From Deltaproteobacteria bacterium (GTDB lineage Bacteria > Desulfobacterota > Desulfuromonadia > Desulfuromonadales > Geopsychrobacteraceae), in contig JAACTI010000223.1 in NCBI GenBank assembly GCA_009993495.1, positions 1 through 6,855 on the forward strand: 6,855 nt of DNA, written 5' to 3'. The translations under genes were made by a program, and so were the position numbers. A model generated the notes under the pieces. That model was not told the DNA's origin, did not search any database, and was given only the letters and a program-made list of their open reading frames with translations. Shown here piece by piece: positions 1 to 6,292 of the stretch (the first letter of the stretch is position 1; every line of letters begins with the position of its first letter).

Positions 1-123
1 GTCAATATCGACCCCAAGGTCCCGATCTTCCCCAACAGCGATGAAGGCTTCGTCGCCGACCTGCGCGAGATCCTGCCCTTGCTGGTTGAACGGGTCAAAT
101 CCGCCGCGGGAGGTGCCGCATGA
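1..123 (+). CDS. etfA: Electron transfer flavoprotein alpha subunit (EtfA/FixB), C-terminal fragment
   Basis: Only the last 40 codons are in the window; the gene starts upstream. The tail reads VNIDPKVPIFPNSDEGFVAD and continues with a leucine-rich helix (LREILPLLVERVKS). This matches the end of the EtfA FAD-binding domain, where the usual pattern is (I/V)N-DP-API-(A)DYGIVGDL-E-(V/L)P-L. In the family this domain holds FAD and pairs with EtfB to carry electrons from dehydrogenases to a quinone oxidoreductase. The usual ADYG is SDEG here, so this is a divergent member. The stop overlaps the fixC start by four bases (ATGA), which implies one transcript and coupled translation. The EtfA call rests on a short fragment, but fixC and fixX directly downstream support it. 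I cannot tell FixB of a bifurcating complex from an ETF alpha of another type. Confidence 0.85.
   Translation, partial: VNIDPKVPIFPNSDEGFVADLREILPLLVERVKSAAGGAA
108..113 (+). promoter_or_regulatory. Shine-Dalgarno sequence of fixC
   Basis: GGGAGG lies six bases upstream of the ATG at 120, inside the end of the etfA coding sequence. Together with the ATGA overlap it fixes the fixC start. Confidence 0.75.
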
Positions 124-1418
124 ACAGGAATTTCGATGCCATTGTGGTCGGCGCCGGTCCGGCCGGCTCTTCGGCGGCCCTGACCATGGCCCGCGCCGGA
201 CTGAAGGTCGCGCTCCTCGAACGGGGCGCCTTTCCGGGCGAAAAGAACATGTTCGGCGGCGTGCTCCATCGCCTGACCGCCCTGGAGGATATTTTTCCCG
301 ACTTCTGGAACCAGGCGCCCCTGGAGCGGCATATCGTCAAAAAAGCCCTGACCTTCATGACCGGCGAGTCGAGCTTCAACGTCAATTTCGACACTGAAGT
401 TTCCGACCGCACCCCCTACAACGGCTATACGGTTTCGCGTCCTAAATTTGACCGCTGGCTGGCCGACGAAGCGGTCAAGGCCGGAGCAACGCTGCTCAAT
501 CGCTCCACCGTCGACAATGTGGTGAAAGAGGGCAAACAGGTGGTCGGCGTCACCCTGCTGCGGGACGGCAGTGAGCTGCGTGCCCCCATCGTAATCGCCG
601 CCGACGGCGTGTTGTCCTTTACGGCCCAGAAGGCCGGTTTACGCCGCGCACAGTTCAATCCTTCACATCTGGCGGTGGGCGTCAAAGCCCTCATCGATAT
701 GCCCAAGGAAGTGATTGACGACCGCTTCGGGCTGGTGCGTGATCAGGGGGCCTCAAACGAAATCGTCGGCTGTACCTCGGGCGTGCGCGGCGGCGGTTTT
801 CTCTACACCAACTACGATTCCCTGTCCGTCGGGCTGGTGCTGCATCTTTCCAGCCTGAGTCAGGGCACCAAAACCCCCTACGATCTGCTCAACGAATTTA
901 TGGCTCAGCCGCAAATGGCCAAGCTGCTGCGTGGCGGACAGTTGCAGGAATATTCCGCCCATCTGGTCCCCGAAGGCGGGCTGGAAATGGTGCCGCAAAT
1001 CGACGGCGACGGCATTCTCGTCGCGGGGGATGCCGCTGGCATGTGCATTGTGACTGGCCTGAATCTCGAAGGAATCAACCTGGCGACCCAGTCGGGCGTC
1101 ATCGCCGGGCAAACGGCGATCAAGGCCCATCAGGAAGGCAACTTCACCCGCTTTGTGCTGCGCGATTATCGCAAACTGCTGGAAAAAACCTACGTTATCA
1201 AAGACCTCAGGCTTTACCGACGCACCCCGCAGATGCTGCACAATGACCGGATCTATCGCCAGTACCCGGAGTTTGTCTGCGGCCTGATGGACGAAATCTA
1301 CCGCATCGACGGCACGCCAAAACAGAGCATGACCAAAATGCTGCTGGGTGCCGCCCGGAAAACGATCGGTCTGAAAAACCTGATGGCGGATGTCTACGCC
1401 GGCTGGAGAGCCCTATGA
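120..1418 (+). CDS. fixC: FixC-type FAD-dependent ETF-quinone oxidoreductase-like flavoprotein
   Basis: This 432-residue protein has the normal length of FixC. The N-terminal Rossmann motif GAGPAG is at residues 11-16, with the ribose-binding acidic residue E34 ending the second strand (VALLERG). A second FAD contact is likely at VIAADG (158-163). The late FAD motif ILVAGDAAGM (299-308, D304) is followed by GLNLEGINLA, typical of the geranylgeranyl reductase/ETF-QO/FixC group. Family knowledge: FixC is homologous to the flavin domain of ETF-ubiquinone oxidoreductase but lacks its iron-sulfur domain, which FixX supplies. Together they take electrons from the ETF and reduce quinone at the membrane. 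It overlaps etfA upstream and fixX downstream by four bases each. A link to mycofactocin redox cycling, rather than nitrogen fixation, is my inference from the MftF gene in the same operon. Confidence 0.93.
   Translation: MNRNFDAIVVGAGPAGSSAALTMARAGLKVALLERGAFPGEKNMFGGVLHRLTALEDIFPDFWNQAPLERHIVKKALTFMTGESSFNVNFDTEVSDRTPYNGYTVSRPKFDRWLADEAVKAGATLLNRSTVDNVVKEGKQVVGVTLLRDGSELRAPIVIAADGVLSFTAQKAGLRRAQFNPSHLAVGVKALIDMPKEVIDDRFGLVRDQGASNEIVGCTSGVRGGGFLYTNYDSLSVGLVLHLSSLSQGTKTPYDLLNEFMAQPQMAKLLRGGQLQEYSAHLVPEGGLEMVPQIDGDGILVAGDAAGMCIVTGLNLEGINLATQSGVIAGQTAIKAHQEGNFTRFVLRDYRKLLEKTYVIKDLRLYRRTPQMLHNDRIYRQYPEFVCGLMDEIYRIDGTPKQSMTKMLLGAARKTIGLKNLMADVYAGWRAL
1405..1408 (+). promoter_or_regulatory. Shine-Dalgarno sequence of fixX
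   Basis: GGAG (within GGAGAG) ends six bases before the ATG at 1415, inside the last codons of fixC. It supports the fixX start that overlaps the fixC stop. Confidence 0.6.
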
Positions 1419-1699
1419 AAATCAATCTGGACGAAATCTTTGATTACACCAGTTTCAGCGTCGACCGCGAAGCGCACATCGTCCTCGAAAGCGACCAATG
1501 CACCAGCTGCGACCAGCGCGCCTGCGTGGTGTGTTGCCCGGCACGTTGCTATTCCTGGGACGAAGAGGCGCGCAAAATGACCTTTGTCCATGACGGCTGC
1601 CTCGAATGCGGCACCTGCTACGTGGTCTGCCGCAAAGAGGCCTTCAGCCGCTGGCGCTATCCGCGTGGCGGGTTCGGGGTTTCCTTCCGGATGACCTGA
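1415..1699 (+). CDS. fixX: FixX ferredoxin-like iron-sulfur protein
   Basis: This 94-residue protein has the usual FixX length. It carries ten cysteines in two groups: C29, C32, C37, C40, C41 and C45 in CTSCDQRACVVCCPARC, then C62, C65, C68 and C72 in CLECGTCYVVC. The second group is a classic CxxCxxCxxxC arrangement. The first is the looser CxxCxxxxC-CP pattern of FixX and of the C-terminal domain of ETF-quinone oxidoreductase. Family knowledge: FixX relays electrons between FixC and its partners through [4Fe-4S] clusters. The two cysteine groups are consistent with two clusters, but which residues are ligands cannot be settled from sequence alone. Its start overlaps the fixC stop (ATGA), so the two are probably made in equal amounts as a complex. 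No signal peptide is visible, so it is expected on the cytoplasmic side of the membrane. Confidence 0.93.
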   Translation: MKINLDEIFDYTSFSVDREAHIVLESDQCTSCDQRACVVCCPARCYSWDEEARKMTFVHDGCLECGTCYVVCRKEAFSRWRYPRGGFGVSFRMT

Positions 1700-1757
1700 A
1701 CATTTTCTGCGGGAAACCCTGACTGCAGGTGCTGTGCGCCCGACGGTCTGAAAAAAC

Positions 1758-1762
1758 GGGAG
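1758..1762 (+). promoter_or_regulatory. Shine-Dalgarno sequence of the EtfB-like gene
   Basis: GGGAG lies seven bases upstream of the ATG at 1770, in the 70-base gap after fixX. It supports independent translation initiation of this gene within the operon. I see no convincing promoter or terminator in the gap. Confidence 0.7.
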
Positions 1763-1769
1763 TTAAATC

Positions 1770-2666
1770 ATGGCACAAAAACCGATCCGGATCCTTGTTC
1801 TGTTGCGCGAAACCTGCGACCCGCATCCGCCGGTGCGCATGACCGCCGACGGCTTTTCCGTGGATGAACGCGGCCTGCGGCGCATCAGCAACCCCGCCGA
1901 TCTGGCGGCGCTGGAGCAAGCCCTGCGCCTGGCGGAAAAAATATCCGCCGAAGTCAGCGTGCTGGCGATTGGCCCGCAGCGCCTCGACGACCACCTGCGC
2001 CTGGCCTTGTCCATGGGCGCCAAAAGCGCACTGCGGGTCTGGAGCGGACATTTTCAGGGGGGCGATGCCCATGCTGAGGCCCGCGTTCTGGAACGCATCT
2101 GCACAATTCTGGCACCCGACCTGCTCTTTAGCGGTTCAACCCTGCTCGACCGCGACGACGACCCGGTACCGGCTCTGGCCGCGGCCCAACGTGGCCAGTC
2201 CTGCCTGCCTGCGGCGCTAAATGTCCAGCTGGAAAAAGGTCAGGTTCTGGTTCTGGGCAAGGGGGATCGCGGTGCACGGCAGAAACGAATTGCCCCCCTC
2301 CCCTGTACGATTTTGTTCGCCGACGAGAGTGCCGACCCGCGCTATCCCGATCAGCAGGCTCTGCTGGACGCCCTGGACGCAGATATCGAGGTCTGGGGCC
2401 TAGCGGAACTCGGCATCTCGGTACGTGAGCTGGGCGCTGCCGGCGCTCTCTTGACGCGGGGTCGCTGCGCCCAGCCACGCCCCAACCCACAACGCACGGT
2501 CACTCCCGATGCCGATTTGCCCGCCTTTGAACGGATTCTGGCCCTGTTGTCGGGCGGCCTCAAACAGCGTGCAGGTAAAATTTACACTCTTTCCGCAGAA
2601 CAAACGGCGGACAAACTGCTGCAAATCTTCACCGCTGAAGGTTTGCTCGGCGGCGAAACCCCATGA
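1770..2666 (+). CDS. EtfB/FixA-like electron transfer flavoprotein beta subunit, divergent, possibly mycofactocin-associated
   Basis: The protein has 298 residues, against about 250-265 for ordinary EtfB. The EtfB fold is readable: strand IRILVLLRE (6-14), NPADLAALEQALRLAE (41-56, like NP-D--A-EEALRL-E), VSVLAIGP (62-69), LRLALSMGAKSALRV (76-90), APDLLFSGSTLLDRD (115-129), LPCTILFADESADPRYP (177-193) and IEVWGLAELGI (206-216). Two things are odd. The nucleotide-binding segment, usually DGDT-QVGP--AE-LG-P, is D(127)RDDDPVPALAAAQRGQSCLPA, so the T-QVGP part is lost. A stretch of about 20 residues (roughly 246-265) appears inserted before the C-terminal AGKIYTLSAEQTADKLLQIF helix that normally reaches onto the alpha subunit. 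It may partner the EtfA at the left edge or be a second beta subunit. I recall ETF subunits described as mycofactocin-associated, and MftF follows immediately, but assignment to that subgroup is inference. Confidence 0.82.
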   Translation: MAQKPIRILVLLRETCDPHPPVRMTADGFSVDERGLRRISNPADLAALEQALRLAEKISAEVSVLAIGPQRLDDHLRLALSMGAKSALRVWSGHFQGGDAHAEARVLERICTILAPDLLFSGSTLLDRDDDPVPALAAAQRGQSCLPAALNVQLEKGQVLVLGKGDRGARQKRIAPLPCTILFADESADPRYPDQQALLDALDADIEVWGLAELGISVRELGAAGALLTRGRCAQPRPNPQRTVTPDADLPAFERILALLSGGLKQRAGKIYTLSAEQTADKLLQIFTAEGLLGGETP

Positions 2667-4081
2667 ATTATCGACTGGCAGAAGGGATCAGCATCGAAGA
2701 ACACGACGGTGGCGGTTTTCTGCTCTCCCTGCGCCCCCTGCAGCTGATCCGGCTCAATCGTCCGTTGCTGGCGCTTGCGCAACGGCTGCAGCATGAGGCC
2801 GTCACCCCGGCCAGTGCGGCGGAAGCCCGTGTTTTGGACAGCCTGGTCAAGCGCGGTTTTGTCACGCGTGAATGGCCGGCCCTCGACCCGCTGAACCAGC
2901 CCCTGGTGAGTATTGTAATCCCGGTCAAGGATCGGGCGGCCGAACTGCATGACTGCCTGACCTCCCTGAGTGAACTCGATTATCCGCCAGAAAAACTGGA
3001 GATTATCGTCGTCGATGACGGCAGCCGTGACGCCACACCCGAGGTTGCCCAGGCAGCAGGGGCCAGGGTCATTCCCTCCGGCAGCATCGGCGGTGGCCCG
3101 GCTGCGGCGCGCAACCGGGGTGCAGCCGCCGCCCAGGGAGAAATTCTGGCGTTTATTGATTCAGACTGTACCGCCTCAAAGCAATGGCTGAAGGAACTGC
3201 TGCCGGTCTTCACCGAGGAGCAGGTCGCAGCCGTGGGCGGCTGGGTGGACGGCATGCACGACGCAGCGCCCCTTGATCGCTACGAAGCGGTGATGTCCAG
3301 TCTGAATCTGGGACGTCGGGCGATGAGCGGCAATGCTGGGGGTGATACTTTCTATCTCCCCTCATGCAATCTGCTGGTGCGCCGCACGGCCTTCAACGCC
3401 GCCGGTGGCTTCCGCGCCGAACTGCAGGTGGGCGAGGATGTTGATCTCACCTGGCGACTGCGCGATGGCGGCAGAACCATCGTTTACCTGCCAAAGGGAA
3501 CCGTCTGCCACGCCCATCGCAGTCGGCTCTGGTCATTTATGCAGCGCCGCTTCGATTATGGCACCTCGGAAGGTTTACTCCAGCAGCTGCACCCGGTGCG
3601 CGGCAAGAAAATGCGCCTGCCCCCTCTTTTGATTCTGCCGCTGCTTATGATGCTTATCTCCGTTCTGAGCTTTTCATTGCTGCCGCTGCTGCCGGCTTTG
3701 ATTTTGCTGCTGGCGGATGGCCTGCGCTGCCGTCGCCGCATCAAAAGCCAGGGTCTTGTGCTCCCCCTGTTCAAGGTGCTTTGCGCCCGGCTGCGTGCGA
3801 CCGCCAGCCTCGGCTACTATCTGGGCTATCACCTGCTGCGTTACTACCTGCCGCTGCTGCTCATTTGCAGCCTGTTTTATGCCCCCCTTTGGCTGTTCCT
3901 GTTGCTTACCCTGCTAGGCGTCGCCACCGTCGATCATCAGGTGCGCAAAGCCAGACTCGCCCTGCCCTTTTTCTGTTTTTTTTATCTGTGCGAGCAGCTG
4001 GCCTACGGCAGTGGCGTCTTCATGGGATGCCTGCGCCTGAAAAAATTTGCCAGCTATCGGCTTGATCTGCAGGCCGAGTAA
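2663..4081 (+). CDS. mftF: Mycofactocin glycosyltransferase MftF (GT2 family, membrane-associated)
   Basis: This 472-residue protein opens with a small domain (1-72; RLAEGISIEEHDGGGFLLSL, then LIRLNRPLLAL and VLDSLVKRGFV) that resembles PqqD/MftB-like peptide-binding winged helices. The GT2 catalytic domain follows: VSIVIPVKD (82-90), VVDDGS (116-121), GPAAARNRGAA (145-155), the metal-binding DSD (166-168), and YEAVMSSLNLG (207-217), YLPSCNLLVRR (231-241), GGF and GEDVDLTWRL (257-266), which fit the MftF family as I remember it from mycobacteria. The C-terminal part holds hydrophobic segments at about 318-351, 394-420 and 432-450, so the protein is membrane-anchored. Family knowledge: MftF adds a glucose chain to the mycofactocin core. 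The start overlaps the preceding stop by four bases with only a weak Shine-Dalgarno, suggesting translational coupling. It is the last gene of the operon. A generic GT2 glycosyltransferase is the alternative. Confidence 0.87.
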   Translation: MNYRLAEGISIEEHDGGGFLLSLRPLQLIRLNRPLLALAQRLQHEAVTPASAAEARVLDSLVKRGFVTREWPALDPLNQPLVSIVIPVKDRAAELHDCLTSLSELDYPPEKLEIIVVDDGSRDATPEVAQAAGARVIPSGSIGGGPAAARNRGAAAAQGEILAFIDSDCTASKQWLKELLPVFTEEQVAAVGGWVDGMHDAAPLDRYEAVMSSLNLGRRAMSGNAGGDTFYLPSCNLLVRRTAFNAAGGFRAELQVGEDVDLTWRLRDGGRTIVYLPKGTVCHAHRSRLWSFMQRRFDYGTSEGLLQQLHPVRGKKMRLPPLLILPLLMMLISVLSFSLLPLLPALILLLADGLRCRRRIKSQGLVLPLFKVLCARLRATASLGYYLGYHLLRYYLPLLLICSLFYAPLWLFLLLTLLGVATVDHQVRKARLALPFFCFFYLCEQLAYGSGVFMGCLRLKKFASYRLDLQAE

Positions 4082-4260
4082 TTCACTCCCTTTGAATTGT
4101 CTTCATTCACCCACTGAATCCGCCTCGGATCCTGTCACCTGCGATTTTTATTATTTCTGGCCGACAAGAGCCGAGCTGAACTTTTCCCAAAGTGTCAAAC
4201 GGAAAAAAAAGGGAATTCTAATTGTCGTTATTCAGAAGGATCTGGCTTTTTGTCAATTTT

Positions 4261-4283
4261 TTCTTGATGCTGAAGTACAAGAA
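4261..4283. repeat. Inverted repeat TTCTTG-N11-CAAGAA, possible operator
   Basis: Two perfect 6-bp arms (4261-4266 and 4278-4283) are separated by 11 bases. The dyad lies about 75-100 bases upstream of the kinase start and just upstream of a weak candidate promoter, a position suited to an activator or repressor. A 6-bp dyad can arise by chance in an AT-rich stretch, so function is only a suggestion. Confidence 0.3.
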
Positions 4284-4308
4284 TGAGATAAGATTGTTCA
4301 ATAAAGTT

Positions 4309-4337
4309 TTGGTGTCAAAGTTCATGGCCATTATACC
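4309..4337 (+). promoter_or_regulatory. Candidate sigma-70-like promoter of the sensor kinase gene
   Basis: TTGGTG (4309-4314) and TATACC (4332-4337) are separated by 17 bases. They match three of six consensus bases at -35 and four of six at -10. Transcription would begin near 4344, leaving a leader of about 15 bases before the ATG at 4359. The spacing is ideal but the hexamers are weak. Confidence 0.3.
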
Positions 4338-4358
4338 AGTATTTCTTTCGATAGGCCA

Positions 4359-6164
4359 ATGATGCAAACAGAGACTCCGTCAACAGAAGCACGCAGGCTG
4401 TCTCTCCGCGCCGGTAAAGTCGCCGGGGTTTATGCCGTCTTCGGTCTCTGCTGGATACTTTTCTCTGACCAACTCCTTCTGCTTTTAACCCATGATGCAA
4501 ACCACCTGGCGCGATTACAGACTTTAAAAGGCTGGTTCTTCATCGCCGTGACTGCGGCTATCCTTTTCATCATGGTGCGTCAGGCTCTCGCGACCCAGAA
4601 GAGAGGAAACTTCTCCTTATGGCAAAGCGAAAGACGCTTTCGCACCCTGCTCGATACAATCCCCGACTTGATTTGGCTGAAAGATGCCGAGGGCGTGTAC
4701 CTGTCCTGCAACGCATCCTTTGAGCGTTTCTTCGGCGCGAAAGAGACGGATATCGTCGGCAAGACGGATTACGCTTTTGTCGACCAGCAACTGGCCGATT
4801 TCTTTCGTGAGAATGACCGCAAGGCGATGGCCGCCGGAAAACCCACCAACAACGAAGAATGGATCACTTTTGCTGACGATGGCTATCGTTGCTTGCTGTT
4901 GACAACCAAAACACCGATGTATGACGCCGCTGGAAATATCATTGGTGTTCTGGGCATCGGACGTGACATCAGTGCGTTGAGACAGGCCGAAGAAGAAAGA
5001 CTCAAGCTTGAAAGTCAGCTGCTGCAGACCCAGAAGATAGAATCAATCGGCCAGCTCGCCGGCGGCGTTGCTCATGATTTCAACAACATGCTGGGAGTCA
5101 TCCTCGGACACGCAGAGCTTGCCCTCGCCAGGGTGGATCCTGCTGAACCAGTTATTTCCAATCTGAGGGAAATACAGAAGGCGGCACAACATTCCGCCGG
5201 GCTGACGCGGCAACTGCTGACCTTTGCCCGCAAGCAGGCCATTGCGCCCGAGGTTCTGGACTTGAATGAGACCATCACCGGGATGCTGAAAATGCTGCAA
5301 AGGCTAATCGGTGAGCATATCCAATTAACTTGGACGCCGACAACGCACCTCTGGCCAATCAAGATCGACCCAACCCAGGTGGAGCAGATTTTGGCCAATT
5401 TGTGTGTCAACGCCCGCGATGCGATCTCGGGGAACGGCCAGATAAGGATCAAGACCTCGAATTGCACCCTCGATGAGAGCGACTGCGCTGCTCATTCATT
5501 CGAACTCCAGCCAGGAGATTATGTTCAACTCTCTGTCAGTGACGACGGCAGCGGCATGGATCAGGAGATTCAGACCCATATTTTCGAGCCTTTTTACACC
5601 ACCAAAGACGTTGGTTCCGGAACCGGTCTGGGCTTAGCCACGGTCTATGGTGCGATCAAGCAGAACCATGGCTTTATCACCTGTCACAGTGAACCGGGGC
5701 AGGGAACGGTCTTCAATCTTCATTTTTCGCGGGTGGCAACAGCAGAAAGCTCGGAGCCGGATGCGGCAGAGAAAACCCACCATCGGGGAACCGAAACCAT
5801 ACTACTGGTCGAAGATGAAGAAATGCTGCTTCAACTGGAGGCCTCCACCCTTAATGAAAGCGGCTATCAGGTACTGGCTGCCGCAACGCCCGACCTGGCC
5901 CTGTCTCTGGTGCAGAAACACGCCGGATCCATCGATTTATTAGTGACAGACATGATTATGCCGGTGATGAACGGCAAGGAATTATCTGCCAAGTTACAAC
6001 TCCTGCGGCCTGGAATGAAGACTCTTTTTGTATCCGGATATTCAGCCGACATTATCTCCCGTCGGGGTGTAATCGAAGCAGGCGTTCATTTTCTGCAGAA
6101 ACCGGTCTCGATTGCATCTCTGACTGCTAAAGTCCGGGAGATCCTGGATGAACCAGACACGTAA
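4359..6164 (+). CDS. Membrane-bound PAS hybrid sensor histidine kinase with C-terminal receiver domain
   Basis: A 601-residue protein. Two membrane segments (about 22-43 and 58-75) enclose a loop of about 15 residues, so little protein is exposed outside. The FGLCWILFSDQLL stretch is common at the start of such kinases. A PAS domain follows (about 90-205), with IPDLIWLKDAEGVYLSCNASF and a PAC-like end at GNIIGVLGIGRDIS. The HisKA motif GGVAHDFNNML contains the phosphorylated H239. The ATPase has the N box (N347, N351), G1 box DDGSGM (395-400) and G2 box GSGTGLGL (419-426). The receiver (about 478-598) has acidic residues 485-487, phosphoacceptor D531 in TDMIMPVMNG, S559 and K581 in LQKPVS. 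All key residues are present, so an active phosphorelay kinase is expected. No partner regulator is nearby and the signal is unknown. The start may be either of two adjacent ATGs (4359 or 4362); AGG at 4353-4355 is a weak Shine-Dalgarno that slightly favours 4362. Confidence 0.93.
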   Translation: MMQTETPSTEARRLSLRAGKVAGVYAVFGLCWILFSDQLLLLLTHDANHLARLQTLKGWFFIAVTAAILFIMVRQALATQKRGNFSLWQSERRFRTLLDTIPDLIWLKDAEGVYLSCNASFERFFGAKETDIVGKTDYAFVDQQLADFFRENDRKAMAAGKPTNNEEWITFADDGYRCLLLTTKTPMYDAAGNIIGVLGIGRDISALRQAEEERLKLESQLLQTQKIESIGQLAGGVAHDFNNMLGVILGHAELALARVDPAEPVISNLREIQKAAQHSAGLTRQLLTFARKQAIAPEVLDLNETITGMLKMLQRLIGEHIQLTWTPTTHLWPIKIDPTQVEQILANLCVNARDAISGNGQIRIKTSNCTLDESDCAAHSFELQPGDYVQLSVSDDGSGMDQEIQTHIFEPFYTTKDVGSGTGLGLATVYGAIKQNHGFITCHSEPGQGTVFNLHFSRVATAESSEPDAAEKTHHRGTETILLVEDEEMLLQLEASTLNESGYQVLAAATPDLALSLVQKHAGSIDLLVTDMIMPVMNGKELSAKLQLLRPGMKTLFVSGYSADIISRRGVIEAGVHFLQKPVSIASLTAKVREILDEPDT

Positions 6165-6280
6165 GACCAGATGTGAGATCGCTGGGAGGTTATCCCTTTC
6201 ACTTTCGTATTTTGGGGCTTCTCTCTGGGCGTCTAACTCCCGATGGTGATAGACTCAGATCAGTCATCAAACTATCAGAC

Positions 6281-6286
6281 AGGGAG
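6281..6286 (+). promoter_or_regulatory. Shine-Dalgarno sequence that fixes the rubrerythrin-like start
   Basis: AGGGAG ends six bases before the ATG at 6293. The reading frame stays open back to an ATG at 6173, but that start lacks a comparable site and the extra 40 residues look nothing like the family. The start at 6293 is therefore chosen. Confidence 0.75.
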
Positions 6287-6292
6287 CTCATC

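Larger units (their letters stand above)
4082..4358. other. Intergenic region between mftF and the sensor kinase gene
   Basis: These 277 bases are clearly richer in A and T than the genes to the left. I see no gene; the open frame through the first part is only the overlap of another frame with the mftF end and has no ribosome binding site or protein-like composition. There is no strong rho-independent terminator for the upstream operon. The best candidates are a 5-bp stem ATCCG-CCT-CGGAT (4118-4130) without a directly following T run, and a 4-bp stem CAGA-AGGA-TCTG (4233-4244) followed by GC and five Ts (4247-4251). Neither is convincing. The region also holds an A-tract (AAAAAAAA near 4203), a dyad and a candidate promoter, listed separately. 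Confidence 0.7.

Noticed and set aside
753..1241. 162-codon open frame on the minus strand inside fixC
   Set aside because: It is the antisense shadow of a strongly supported FixC sequence and shows no recognisable motif or upstream ribosome site.
1700..1769. Possible promoter or terminator in the gap between fixX and the EtfB-like gene
   Set aside because: Only short chance stems (CTGC/GCAG) and no hexamer pair at acceptable spacing were found; the gap shows only a Shine-Dalgarno.
2128..2490. 120-codon open frame on the minus strand inside the EtfB-like gene
   Set aside because: It is rich in R, P and G, as expected from reading GC-rich coding DNA backwards, and it lies wholly within a clear gene on the other strand.
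4118..4130. ATCCG-CCT-CGGAT hairpin as a terminator for the operon
   Set aside because: The stem is short and no T run follows directly; the nearest T-rich stretch begins about 15 bases later.
4244..4260. GG/GC pair near TGGCTTTTTGTCA as a sigma-54 promoter
   Set aside because: The required GC at the -12 position is absent at the right spacing.
4047..4286. Open frame of 79 codons across the end of mftF and the intergenic region
   Set aside because: It starts inside mftF in another frame, has no ribosome binding site, and its composition does not look like a protein.
6173..6292. Longer start (ATG at 6173) for the rubrerythrin-like protein, adding 40 residues
   Set aside because: The extension lacks a good Shine-Dalgarno and family-like sequence, while the ATG at 6293 has AGGGAG at ideal spacing and begins right at the conserved first helix.
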